A stretch of DNA of 64,000 nucleotides from Taklimakanibacter albus (GTDB lineage: Bacteria; Pseudomonadota; Alphaproteobacteria; Rhizobiales; Aestuariivirgaceae). Each line of letters starts with the position of its first letter. The stretch's first letter is position 1. Positions 25,792-34,035 of the stretch are shown here, in pieces. The position numbers and the translations under genes are program-made. Where the stretch lies: assembly GCF_016595235.1 (NCBI RefSeq), contig NZ_JAENHL010000008.1, positions 1,634,624 through 1,698,623 on the forward strand, written 5' to 3'. The notes below the pieces were generated by a model, which was given only the letters and a program-made list of their open reading frames with translations, was not told the DNA's origin and did not search any database.

Positions 25792-27093
25792 ATGTTCGCG
25801 CCAGACAAGATAACCCAGCTTCTCGACGGCACCTATGAAGACCCGGACGGCCTCGGCAAGCAACGCGTCGATACACGCTCGCTCATCATCGCGCCCAAGC
25901 TCGACGGCATGGAGCGCGACCTCGTCAAGGCGCTCGATCTCGGCCGCCATGTCGCGGTGGTGAGCGATCAAACCACGCATGCGATATTGGGGCAGAGAGT
26001 GGAGCGGGCACTTGCCGGCCTGTGCAGGGTGCAGAGCCTCGTTCTGCCCGAAGCGCCGCATCCCGATGACGAGACGGTGAGCGCGATCCGCAAGGCGACG
26101 ACAAGCGCAGACGCGCTCATCGCCATCGGCTCGGGCACCATCAACGATCTCTGCAAATATGCGAGTGCCGAAGACAAGAAGCCCTATGCCGTCTTCGCCA
26201 CCGCGCCGTCGATGAACGGCTATACGTCGGTCAATGCCGCCATCACCGTGCACGGTCATAAGAAGTCGCTGGCGGCGCAGGCCCCGCGCGGCGCCTTCTT
26301 CGATCTGGCGATCCTTGCCGCCGCTCCCAAACGCCTCATCCGTTCCGGTCTCGGCGATAGCCTGTGCCGGGCGACCTCGCAGGCCGACTGGCTGCTCGCC
26401 CATCTCCTCCTCGACCAGCCTTACCGGCGGCTGCCTTATGCGCTTCTCAAGGACGACGAGGCGCCGCTCTTCGCCCAGTCGGCGGCGCTAATGGCGGGTG
26501 ACCTCGCCGCCATGGAGCGGCTGGTGCGCACACTGGTGCTGTCGGGCTTCGGCACCGCCATCCATGGCAACAGCCAGCCGGCGAGCCAGGGCGAGCATCT
26601 CATCAGCCATTATATCGACATGCTGGGCGATCCGGCGCGCCCGCTCGTCTATCATGGCGAGCAGATTGGCGTGACGACCCTGTCGATGGCGCGGCTCCAG
26701 CAGGAGATGCTCAAGCGCCCTCCCCGCCTTGGCCCCGACAGCGAAACCGAGGCGAGCTTCACCTCCCGTTATGGCGAGACGCTCGGACCTTCCTGCTGGG
26801 CGGATTTCGCTCATAAGCGCCTCAGCGCCGAAAAAGCCGAAGCGCTCAATGACCACATCGCCCGGTCATGGCCGGACATCGCCGACAAGATCGCCGCCAT
26901 ATCGCTCGCGCCCGATCATCTCGAAAAGGTGCTCAAGGCCGCTGGCGCAGAGATCACACCGGAAGCGATCCATCTGCCGCGCGCCTTCTATGATCAGGCG
27001 CTGCTGCGCTGCCGGGAGATCCGCAACCGCTATACCTTCCTCGATCTCGCCGCGAATGGCGGCAGGCTCGCACCGATGCTTGCAAATCTTTAA
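25792..27093 (+). CDS. sn-Glycerol-1-phosphate dehydrogenase-like (AraM family) enzyme
   Basis: A 433-residue metal-dependent dehydrogenase of the glycerol dehydrogenase superfamily. It shows the NAD-binding GSGTINDL, the TAPSMNGYTS segment, GDSLCRATSQADWLLAH, and the metal-binding GNSQPASQGEHLISHY, all typical of AraM-type glycerol-1-phosphate dehydrogenases. Known members interconvert DHAP and sn-glycerol 1-phosphate using NAD(P)H. The ATG immediately follows the kinase TGA. Here it may instead oxidise the phosphorylated polyol made by the kinase, giving the ketose phosphate cleaved by the aldolase. It converges with the photolyase gene, overlapping by four bases. Confidence 0.87.
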   Translation: MFAPDKITQLLDGTYEDPDGLGKQRVDTRSLIIAPKLDGMERDLVKALDLGRHVAVVSDQTTHAILGQRVERALAGLCRVQSLVLPEAPHPDDETVSAIRKATTSADALIAIGSGTINDLCKYASAEDKKPYAVFATAPSMNGYTSVNAAITVHGHKKSLAAQAPRGAFFDLAILAAAPKRLIRSGLGDSLCRATSQADWLLAHLLLDQPYRRLPYALLKDDEAPLFAQSAALMAGDLAAMERLVRTLVLSGFGTAIHGNSQPASQGEHLISHYIDMLGDPARPLVYHGEQIGVTTLSMARLQQEMLKRPPRLGPDSETEASFTSRYGETLGPSCWADFAHKRLSAEKAEALNDHIARSWPDIADKIAAISLAPDHLEKVLKAAGAEITPEAIHLPRAFYDQALLRCREIRNRYTFLDLAANGGRLAPMLANL

Positions 27094-28496
27094 CTCAGAC
27101 TTTTCAACGCCAGCAAAGCCCGATGGCGCGCCGCGGCGTGATCGACGATGCGCGCCGGGTAGCCTTTGACACCTGCCTCGTGTTCCCACGGCCGATGAAT
27201 GACGGCGTTAGGGAGATCCCGCAGCTCAGGGCACCATTTGCGCACATAATCACCTTCGGGATCGAATTTCTCGCCCTGAAGCACCGGATTGAAGATGCGG
27301 AAATAAGGCGCTGCATCGGCGCCCGATCCCGCCACCCATTGCCAGCTCGCGGCATTATTGGCGATGTCGGCATCGACAAGCGTGTCCCAGAACCACGTCT
27401 CGCCCTGGCGCCAGTCGATCAGGAGATCCTTGATCAGGAAGGAGGCCGCGATCATGCGCACCCGGTTGTGCATGTAGCCCGTGGCCCATAATTCGCGCAG
27501 TCCCGCATCGACGATCGGATAGCCGGTCTCGCCGCGCTGCCAGACGCGTAAGGCCTTTGGGTCATGGCGCCAGGGAAAGGCAGCGAACTTTTCTTGAAAC
27601 GCCGTACTCGGCAGATCCGGCCAGTGATGCAGAAGATGATAGGAGAAGTCGCGCCACAGGAGCTCGCTCAGGAATTTCTCACCCTGGCGGTCGAGCCGGC
27701 CATGGGCGGCAGCCATGGCGCTGCGGATTGCGGTCCAGCATTGGACCGGGCTGATCTCGCCCCAATGCAGATGCGGCGACAGGCGGGAGGTGCGCGCGAG
27801 ATCCGGCCGGTCGCGGCCTTCGGCATAGTCCGACAGGGCATCATCGATGAAGGTTTCGATCCGTTGCCGAGCGCCCTGCTCGCCCGGCGTCCAGATGGCG
27901 AAGCCCGTCGACCAATCGGGGCGGCGCGGCAGAAGCCGCCAGTCCTCCAATTTGTCGCCCTTGATCCTGCCTTCCCAAGCTTTGAGATTTTTATGCGCGG
28001 GGCGCGGTGGACGCGGATCTCCTAACGCGAAGCAGGCGCGCGAGAAAGGTGTGAAGACCTTGTAGGGCTGACCCTGGCCGGTGCGGATCGCTTCGGGCTC
28101 ATGCAGCAGGAAGCCGCCATAACGGTGGCAGGCAGCACCCGCCTCTGTGGCGATCGTTTTGACGCGCTGCTCCAGTGCTCCCGACCAGGGCGCATAATCG
28201 CGGGTGAAGTGGAGCGAGGCGGCACCGGTCTCGTGCAATATCTCCGCGATGACCTTGTCGGCCGGTCCGCGCCTGAGCACGAGCGGCACGTTGAAACGTG
28301 CCAGTCCCTCCGCCAGGCGTACCAGGCTGTTGTGCAGCCACCAGCGCGAAGCTGCTCCCCAGGCCCAGCCGCCGGGCGTGGCGTCATCGAGCACATAGAC
28401 ACAGACCAACGGCCCGGCTTCCGCCGCGGCCTTCAGCGCTGCATTGTCGGCCAAGCGCAGATCCTGGCGAAACCACATCACCGCCGGTGTCGGCAT
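27090..28496 (-). CDS. phrB: Deoxyribodipyrimidine photolyase (cryptochrome/photolyase family)
   Basis: A 468-residue DNA repair flavoprotein that uses light to split pyrimidine dimers. The N-terminal alpha/beta domain begins VMWFRQDLRLADNAAL. The FAD-binding helical domain includes RLSPHLHWGEISP, GYPIVDAGLRELWATGYMHN and the Trp-rich DTLVDADIANNAASWQWVAG. The start at 28496 gives the usual class I length. It stands alone, convergent with the preceding operon and divergent from the MBL gene. Confidence 0.93.
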   Translation of the reverse strand: MPTPAVMWFRQDLRLADNAALKAAAEAGPLVCVYVLDDATPGGWAWGAASRWWLHNSLVRLAEGLARFNVPLVLRRGPADKVIAEILHETGAASLHFTRDYAPWSGALEQRVKTIATEAGAACHRYGGFLLHEPEAIRTGQGQPYKVFTPFSRACFALGDPRPPRPAHKNLKAWEGRIKGDKLEDWRLLPRRPDWSTGFAIWTPGEQGARQRIETFIDDALSDYAEGRDRPDLARTSRLSPHLHWGEISPVQCWTAIRSAMAAAHGRLDRQGEKFLSELLWRDFSYHLLHHWPDLPSTAFQEKFAAFPWRHDPKALRVWQRGETGYPIVDAGLRELWATGYMHNRVRMIAASFLIKDLLIDWRQGETWFWDTLVDADIANNAASWQWVAGSGADAAPYFRIFNPVLQGEKFDPEGDYVRKWCPELRDLPNAVIHRPWEHEAGVKGYPARIVDHAAARHRALLALKSLS

Positions 28497-28612
28497 ATGC
28501 CTGCTCACTCTCTCATTTCCGCTCACAACAGCGTGAAGCGGTCGGATCGCCAGGATTTTAAGCTGAAGGACAGCGTAAAACACCTACCCACATCATTACG
28601 GAGGACCTCGAC

Positions 28613-29584
28613 ATGCCGATGCAACTCGACCGTCGCACTTTGCTCGCCGGCAGCGCCGCTCTTGGCCTTTCGCCCCTCGCTTTGGCGCCCGCGGCGCGGG
28701 CCGCCGCGCCCCTGACCAACAGCGTCGGCGCGCCCTATATGCGCTACAAGCTCGGCGAGTTCGAGATCACGGCCTTCAATGACGGCACCCGCGTTGGCCA
28801 GAATCCTGAAAAGACCTTCGGCATCAACCAGAAACCGGAAGATGTGGCCGCCGCGGCGGAGGCGAATTTCCTGCCGACGGACAGACTGGTCAGCAGCTTC
28901 ACGCCGGTTCTCGTCAATACCGGCAAGGAACTCGTATTGTTCGACAGCGGCAATGGCGCCAATGGCCGTCCCGCCACCGGCCACCTCGCCAGCCAGATCG
29001 CGGCTGCCGGCTTCACACCCGACCAGATCGATGTCGTCGTCATCACCCATTGCCACCCTGACCACATCGGGGGGCTGATGGAGAACGGTGCTGCCCTTGC
29101 TCCCAAGGCGCGTTATGTGATCGGCGAAGCGGAATATGCCTTCTGGTCGTCGCCGGATCGGGCCAATGGCCCGACCGCCAATGCCGCCAAAATCGTCCAG
29201 ACCAATGTCGTGCCGCTCAAGGACAAGATGACTTTCGTCAAGAAAGACGGCGAGGCGGTAGCGGGCATCCGCGCGGTGGAAGCCTTCGGCCACACGCCGG
29301 GTCATATGGCCTGGCATGTCGAAAACGGCGACAAGAGACTTCTGATCGGCGCCGATTTCTGCAACCACTATGTGCTGTCGCTGCGTTATCCGAAATGGCA
29401 TGCAAGCTTCGATGCCGACAAGGACAAGGCGGTCGAGACGCGTCTCAGGCTGCTCGACATGCTGAGCGCCGACCGCATTCCCTTCACCAGCTATCATATG
29501 CCGTTCCCGGCCGTAGGCTTCGTCGAGAAAAGCACGGAGGGTGGCTATCGCTTCGTGCCGGCGAGTTATCAGCTGATGTTGTAA
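28613..29584 (+). CDS. Exported MBL-fold metallo-hydrolase
   Basis: A 323-residue metallo-beta-lactamase-fold enzyme with an N-terminal twin-arginine-like signal (RRTLLAGSAALGLSPLALAP, cleavage after ARA near residue 31), so periplasmic. The zinc motif HxHxDH reads HCHPDH at 146-151; later His and Asp ligands lie in GHTPGHMAWH and IGADFC. Related exported proteins are often annotated as lactonase- or methyl-parathion-hydrolase-like; the substrate is unknown. GAGGACC precedes the start. No operon partners. Confidence 0.88.
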   Translation: MPMQLDRRTLLAGSAALGLSPLALAPAARAAAPLTNSVGAPYMRYKLGEFEITAFNDGTRVGQNPEKTFGINQKPEDVAAAAEANFLPTDRLVSSFTPVLVNTGKELVLFDSGNGANGRPATGHLASQIAAAGFTPDQIDVVVITHCHPDHIGGLMENGAALAPKARYVIGEAEYAFWSSPDRANGPTANAAKIVQTNVVPLKDKMTFVKKDGEAVAGIRAVEAFGHTPGHMAWHVENGDKRLLIGADFCNHYVLSLRYPKWHASFDADKDKAVETRLRLLDMLSADRIPFTSYHMPFPAVGFVEKSTEGGYRFVPASYQLML

Positions 29585-29613
29585 ACATCCATCATCGGTT
29601 GCAAGCTTAAAAC

Positions 29614-29644
29614 TTGACATCCGATCAAGGTATGTTTCTATTAT
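29614..29644 (+). promoter_or_regulatory. Sigma-70 type promoter of the Sel1 gene
   Basis: TTGACA (29614-29619) is a perfect -35 box. TCTATT at 29637 gives 17-base spacing, or TATTAT at 29639 gives 19. The downstream box overlaps the palindrome at 29643-29667. Confidence 0.6.
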
Positions 29645-29667
29645 GTTCCAAACAGCTTTTGGAACAT
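29643..29667. promoter_or_regulatory. Perfect 10-base-arm palindrome between promoter and start codon
   Basis: ATGTTCCAAA and TTTGGAACAT are perfect complements around CAGCT. It covers the -10/+1 area and ends six bases before the Sel1 gene ATG, so it can be a DNA operator or an mRNA hairpin hiding the ribosome site. Confidence 0.65.
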
Positions 29668-29673
29668 GATGCG

Positions 29674-30444
29674 ATGTCCGGCTTGGAAACCCCTACACCT
29701 CCCAGGGACCTTCTCGCGGCGGCGGAAGCAGGCGATGCGGAGGCGCAGACCAACCTCGGCCGCTGGTATGCCGAGAACCTGCCGGGGTCTCCTCACGCAT
29801 GGTCTTGGTTCCAGCGCGCCGCCGATCAAGGATTGCTGCGGGCTATGCATAATCTGGGCGTCGTGGCGTATGAAATGGGGAATAAAGACCTTGCAATCGA
29901 ATGGTTCGGCAAGGCCGCGGCCCGGAACTGGCTCAACTCGATGTGCCCACTAGGCAGGCTTCTGGAAGAGATGAACGATGTCAGCGGTGCTTTCGAGATC
30001 CTTGATCGCGGTGCTCGTGGTGGCAATTTCGATTCACAGGAAGCGCTGTGCGATCTCATCCTCAAGAAGGAAATCGAATCGCATTACGATCTGGCGCTCT
30101 TCCTGACCGAGAGAGCCGCGAATGACGGCCATGCCTTTGCGCAAATGCGGTTAGGCATGATGTACCATGAAGGGCAAGGCGTCGAACGAAGCCCCGCACA
30201 GGCCGCAGTATGGTTGCTCCAGGCCGCGCAGCGCGGACATCCTGGTGCACAAGTCATGATTGGCGGATTCTATCATCTGGGCATAGGCGTTGAAGTGAAC
30301 AGGCTCGCCGCAATGCGGTTTCTTCTGCTCAGTGCCGCGCAAGGCAACGAAACCGCACACGCCTATCTTCCGAGAGTCAGAACAGATCTTACAGTCCAGG
30401 AAAAGGCCCAGCTTGACAGCGAAATGGCCGAAGGAGGGAACTGA
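29674..30444 (+). CDS. Sel1-like repeat (TPR-type) protein
   Basis: A 256-residue all-helical repeat protein. Sel1 units are visible: AEAQTNLGRWYAENLPGSPH, LRAMHNLGVVAYEMGNKDLA, AFAQMRLGMMYHEGQGVERS and PGAQVMIGGFYHLGIGVEVN. Sel1 proteins act as scaffolds in signalling or envelope processes. No signal peptide or membrane segment is seen, so it is probably cytoplasmic. The start at 29674 is chosen because the earlier TTG at 29614 is part of the -35 box; no strong ribosome site is visible outside the palindrome. Function unknown. Confidence 0.8.
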   Translation: MSGLETPTPPRDLLAAAEAGDAEAQTNLGRWYAENLPGSPHAWSWFQRAADQGLLRAMHNLGVVAYEMGNKDLAIEWFGKAAARNWLNSMCPLGRLLEEMNDVSGAFEILDRGARGGNFDSQEALCDLILKKEIESHYDLALFLTERAANDGHAFAQMRLGMMYHEGQGVERSPAQAAVWLLQAAQRGHPGAQVMIGGFYHLGIGVEVNRLAAMRFLLLSAAQGNETAHAYLPRVRTDLTVQEKAQLDSEMAEGGN

Positions 30445-30485
30445 TCCGACGGTTACAAGGCTGACCAAATCGCGACAGCTATAGT

Positions 30486-32126
30486 TTACGCTTTGACCTT
30501 GGCCTTGGCAGCGGCACGTTTCTCGAGGAGATGTGTCAGCCAATCGGGGTCCATTTGCGGCACCGAGGAGAGCAGAAGCTCGGTATAGGCCGGATGCGGC
30601 GGCGACAGTACTTCCGTCTTGAGGCCCTGCTGCACCACGCGGCCCTGATACATCACCACGATCTCATCGGCGATGGCGCGCACCGTGGCGATGTCGTGGG
30701 TGATGAAGAGATAGGAGACATTGGTCTCCTTCTGCAGTTTCAGCAGCAGCTTGAGGATGCCTTCCTGGACGATCTGGTCGAGGGCCGAGGTGACCTCGTC
30801 ACAAATGATGAGCTCCGGGTCGGCGGCAAGCGCGCGCGCGATACAGATGCGCTGCTTCTGGCCGCCCGAGAGCTCGCCCGGGAAACGGTCGATCAGATCC
30901 TCGCTGAGCTCGATCTGCTCCAGGAGCTCGACCACCTTGCGGTCACGCTCCTGGCCTTTGAGGCCGAGATAGAATTCGAGTGGCCGGCCGATGACATCGC
31001 GCACCCGCTGGCGCGGATTGAGCGCGGTGTCGGCCGATTGATAGATCATCTGGACGCGCCGCAACGTCTCCTTGTCGCGATCCTTGAGAGCGCGCGGCAG
31101 CGGCTTGCCGTTGAAATAGACCTCGCCCTTCTTCGGCGGCAGGAGCCCGGTGATGACGCGCGCCAGTGTCGACTTGCCGGAGCCCGATTCACCGACGACC
31201 GCTACGGTGCGTCCGCGCGGCACCTGCACCGTCACATTCTCCAGAACCTTGATGACGCCGCCATAGGTCGCATCGACATCATGGATGCGCAGCACAACGT
31301 CCTTGGCGGTACGCTCCGGCATGGCGAGGCTGCGCACCGCCCAGAGCGTCTTGGTATAGGCCTCTTTCGGCTGCGTCAGCATCTCGCGCGTCGGCGCTTC
31401 CTCGACCAGCTTGCCATGGCGCAGCACCATGATGCGATGCGCCATCTGGGCGACGACGGCGAGATCATGGGTGATGTAGATCGCCGCGGTGTTGAACTGC
31501 TCGACGATGTCGCGCATCGCCGCCAGCACATCGACCTGGGTGGTGACGTCGAGCGCGGTGGTCGGTTCGTCGAAGATGATGAGGTCGGGCCGGCAGGACA
31601 TGGCCATGGCGGTCATGGCGCGCTGCAGCTGGCCGCCCGAGACCTGATGTGGGTAACGGTTACCGATCGTGGCCGGATTGGGCAGCTTGAGCCTTGTATA
31701 GAGATCCTTGGCGTCGGCCTCCGCCTCATTGCGCGGGCGCACATCATGGCCGACCGCCGTCTCGACCGTCTGGTCGATGATGCGATGCGCCGGATTGAAG
31801 GACGCTGCGGCACTCTGCGCCACATAGGCGATGCGCGAGCCGCGCAGAGCGCGCCGCTCCTCCTCGCTCGCCTTGCGCAGGTCCATGCCGTCGAACACGA
31901 TGCTGCCGCCGGTGATGCGGCAACCGGGCCGCGCAAAACCCATGGCGGCGAGGCCGATGGTCGACTTGCCGGCACCCGATTCACCGATGAGGCCCAGCAC
32001 TTCGCCGCGTCGGAGCGTGAGGCCGACACCCTTGACGATCTCGTGCCAGACATCGTCGCTCTGGCCTTCGATCTTGAGGTCCCTGATCTCGAGCAGGACC
32101 TCGCCCTTGGTGCGCTCACTTTTCAT
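30486..32126 (-). CDS. Fused dual-ATPase of a dipeptide/oligopeptide ABC importer
   Basis: A 546-residue protein with two complete ATPase domains, equivalent to DppD and DppF joined. The first has GESGAGKST, VSGGQLQR, LIIFDEPTTALD and THDLAVV; the second has GESGSGKST, LSGGQKQR, LIICDEVTSALD and THDIATV. Fusions of this kind are common in rhizobia (GsiA/YejF-like). The ATG at 32126 is preferred to the GTG at 32129. It overlaps the upstream permease gene by 11 bases and is the last gene of a four-gene importer operon. Confidence 0.92.
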   Translation of the reverse strand: MKSERTKGEVLLEIRDLKIEGQSDDVWHEIVKGVGLTLRRGEVLGLIGESGAGKSTIGLAAMGFARPGCRITGGSIVFDGMDLRKASEEERRALRGSRIAYVAQSAAASFNPAHRIIDQTVETAVGHDVRPRNEAEADAKDLYTRLKLPNPATIGNRYPHQVSGGQLQRAMTAMAMSCRPDLIIFDEPTTALDVTTQVDVLAAMRDIVEQFNTAAIYITHDLAVVAQMAHRIMVLRHGKLVEEAPTREMLTQPKEAYTKTLWAVRSLAMPERTAKDVVLRIHDVDATYGGVIKVLENVTVQVPRGRTVAVVGESGSGKSTLARVITGLLPPKKGEVYFNGKPLPRALKDRDKETLRRVQMIYQSADTALNPRQRVRDVIGRPLEFYLGLKGQERDRKVVELLEQIELSEDLIDRFPGELSGGQKQRICIARALAADPELIICDEVTSALDQIVQEGILKLLLKLQKETNVSYLFITHDIATVRAIADEIVVMYQGRVVQQGLKTEVLSPPHPAYTELLLSSVPQMDPDWLTHLLEKRAAAKAKVKA

Positions 32127-33015
32127 CACGTAATCCGCTTGTCTTGTGCAGGAACCAGTCGACGACGAAATTGACCGCCACGGTGAGGAGCGCGATGGCG
32201 CCCGCCGGTATCAAAGGCGTTATATCGTTGTAGGTGATGAGGGTGGCGTTCTCGCGCACCATCGAGCCCCAGTCGGCGGTCGGCGGCTGGATGCCGAGGC
32301 CGAGGAAAGACAATGCGCTGATGGTAAGGAAGACGAAGCAGAAGCGCAGACCGAATTCGGCGATCATGGTCGGCATGATATTGGGCAGGACTTCCCTGAA
32401 CAGGATCCAGCCCAATTTCTCGCCGCGCAACTTAGCCGCCTCGACATAATCCATGACCACCACATTCATGGCGACCGAACGGGCCAGGCGGAAGACGCGG
32501 GTCGAATCGAGCACCGCGATGATGATGATCAGGTTCTGGACCGAGGAGCCGAAGATCGACAGCAGGATAAGCGCGAAAATGAGCTGCGGAATGGCCATCA
32601 GCGTGTCGACGGCGCGCGACAGGAGCTGGTCGATCCAGCCGCGGAAGATCGAGGCGATGATGCCGAGCCCGCCGCCGATGGCGAAAGCGAGCAGCGTGGT
32701 GGCGAGCGCGATGCCGAGCGTGTTACGGGCACCATAGAGCAGGCGGGTGAACATGTCGCGGCCGAGCTGGTCGGTGCCGAGCCAATGTGCCCAGCTCCAG
32801 GCATCGAAGGGCACCTGGCTCACGATCTCGGCCTCGCCATAGGGCGCGATCCACGGCGCGAAGAGCGCCACGAAGATGTAAAGCGCAATGACGATCATGC
32901 CGAACCAGGCGCTGTAGGGCGCCTTCTTCAGCGTGCGCCATATATTCTGCGCCAAGGTGCGCCGCGCCTTGACGATGCGCTGCGGGGCAGATGGAGCTGT
33001 CTGTTCCATGCTCAT
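32116..33015 (-). CDS. Dipeptide-type ABC importer permease (DppC-like)
   Basis: A 299-residue inner-membrane permease with an N-terminal DppC-type segment (NIWRTLKKAPYSAWFGMIVI), the WAHWLGTDQLGRDMFTRLLY motif characteristic of DppC/OppC, and the loop EAAKLRGEKLGWILFREVLP. The stop of the upstream permease overlaps its start by ATGA. Confidence 0.92.
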   Translation of the reverse strand: MSMEQTAPSAPQRIVKARRTLAQNIWRTLKKAPYSAWFGMIVIALYIFVALFAPWIAPYGEAEIVSQVPFDAWSWAHWLGTDQLGRDMFTRLLYGARNTLGIALATTLLAFAIGGGLGIIASIFRGWIDQLLSRAVDTLMAIPQLIFALILLSIFGSSVQNLIIIIAVLDSTRVFRLARSVAMNVVVMDYVEAAKLRGEKLGWILFREVLPNIMPTMIAEFGLRFCFVFLTISALSFLGLGIQPPTADWGSMVRENATLITYNDITPLIPAGAIALLTVAVNFVVDWFLHKTSGLRDEK

Positions 33016-33980
33016 CTCGGATGCAGAAGCCTCGGATTGGTGGCGATGGAAATGACATCGGCCAGGAGATTGAGCAGGATATAGGTGACGGCGAAGATCA
33101 GCGCGCAGGCCTGCACCACCGGAATGTCGCGCGAGCGCACCGCATCGACCATGGCCTGGCCGATGCCCGGATAGACGAAGACGACCTCCACCACCACCGC
33201 ACCGACGACGAGATAGGCCAGGTTGAAGGCGATGACATTGGCGATCGGCGCCCAGGCATTGGGCAGCGCGTGGCGCAGGATGATCTGGCCGGGCGACACG
33301 CCCTTGAGCCTGGCCATCTCGATATAGGGGCTGGCGAGCAGGCTGATGATGGCGGCGCGCGTCATGCGCATCATATGAGCGACGATGACCAGCGTCAAAG
33401 TGAGGACGGGCAAAGCGGTGCGCTGCAGCTTCTCGAAGAACGGCATGTCCGCCGACACGTTGGACAGCGAGTGGAAGATCGGGAATTTCACCGCCAGGAA
33501 CAGCATCAATATGTAGGCGACGAAGAACTCCGGAAAGGAAATGGTGGTGAGCGTCACCGCATTGACGGCGCGGTCGAAGATGCTGTTGCGGTAGAGGGCG
33601 GCGAGCAGACCCAGGCCCAAAGCCAGAGGAATCGCCACAAGCGCGGTGATGCCGGCGAGGAACAGGGTATTGAGGAGCCTCGGCCCGATGATCTCCATGA
33701 CGGAACGGCGGAAACCGACACGGGACGAGAAGGACGAGCCGAAATCGCCCTGCAGCACGCCGCCGATCCAGTTGAGATAACGCTCATGCGCCGGCTTATC
33801 GAGGCCGATCTCCTTCTGGAACGCCTCGACCGTTTCCGGCGTCGCCGACTGACCCAATATGGCCTTGGCGAAGTCGCCGGGCAGGAACTCGATCGCCGAG
33901 AAGATGATGAGAGACACGACAAAGAGCGTGATGAGGCCCAGACCCAGACGCTGCAGTACCGTTCTCAGAAGGGGATGCAT
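33012..33980 (-). CDS. Dipeptide-type ABC importer permease (DppB-like)
   Basis: A 322-residue inner-membrane permease of the DppB/OppB family: an N-terminal TM helix (LGLGLITLFVVSLIIFSAIE), then the periplasmic-domain-like region and IEMARLKGVSPGQIILRHALP as the ATPase-contact loop. The ATG at 33980 is preferred over the GTG at 33986 because the weak GGA upstream is better spaced. A strong hairpin separates it from the binding-protein gene. Confidence 0.9.
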   Translation of the reverse strand: MHPLLRTVLQRLGLGLITLFVVSLIIFSAIEFLPGDFAKAILGQSATPETVEAFQKEIGLDKPAHERYLNWIGGVLQGDFGSSFSSRVGFRRSVMEIIGPRLLNTLFLAGITALVAIPLALGLGLLAALYRNSIFDRAVNAVTLTTISFPEFFVAYILMLFLAVKFPIFHSLSNVSADMPFFEKLQRTALPVLTLTLVIVAHMMRMTRAAIISLLASPYIEMARLKGVSPGQIILRHALPNAWAPIANVIAFNLAYLVVGAVVVEVVFVYPGIGQAMVDAVRSRDIPVVQACALIFAVTYILLNLLADVISIATNPRLLHPR

Positions 33981-33997
33981 CGACACAATCCAAAAGG

Positions 33998-34024
33998 CCG
34001 GGCCGTCCTCAGGGGACGGCCCGG
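33998..34024 (-). terminator. 11-bp perfect stem-loop between binding-protein and permease genes
   Basis: CCGGGCCGTCC and GGACGGCCCGG are perfect arms with a five-base loop. It lies 12 bases after the binding-protein stop and is followed on the minus strand by CCTTTTGG. It probably acts as an attenuator or mRNA 3' protector, so that binding protein is made in excess of permease. Confidence 0.65.
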
Positions 34025-34035
34025 AACCGCCATTA

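Noticed and set aside
24859-26403. A 514-residue minus-strand frame opposite the kinase and dehydrogenase
   Set aside because: The plus-strand genes carry complete catalytic motifs; this frame has none.
29643-29667. LexA/SOS box
   Set aside because: Alphaproteobacterial LexA sites are GTTC-N7-GTTC direct repeats; here GTTC and GAAC are 13 bases apart and inverted.
29614-29673. TTG at 29614 as start of the Sel1 protein
   Set aside because: The TTG is the first half of a consensus TTGACA -35 box and has no ribosome site.
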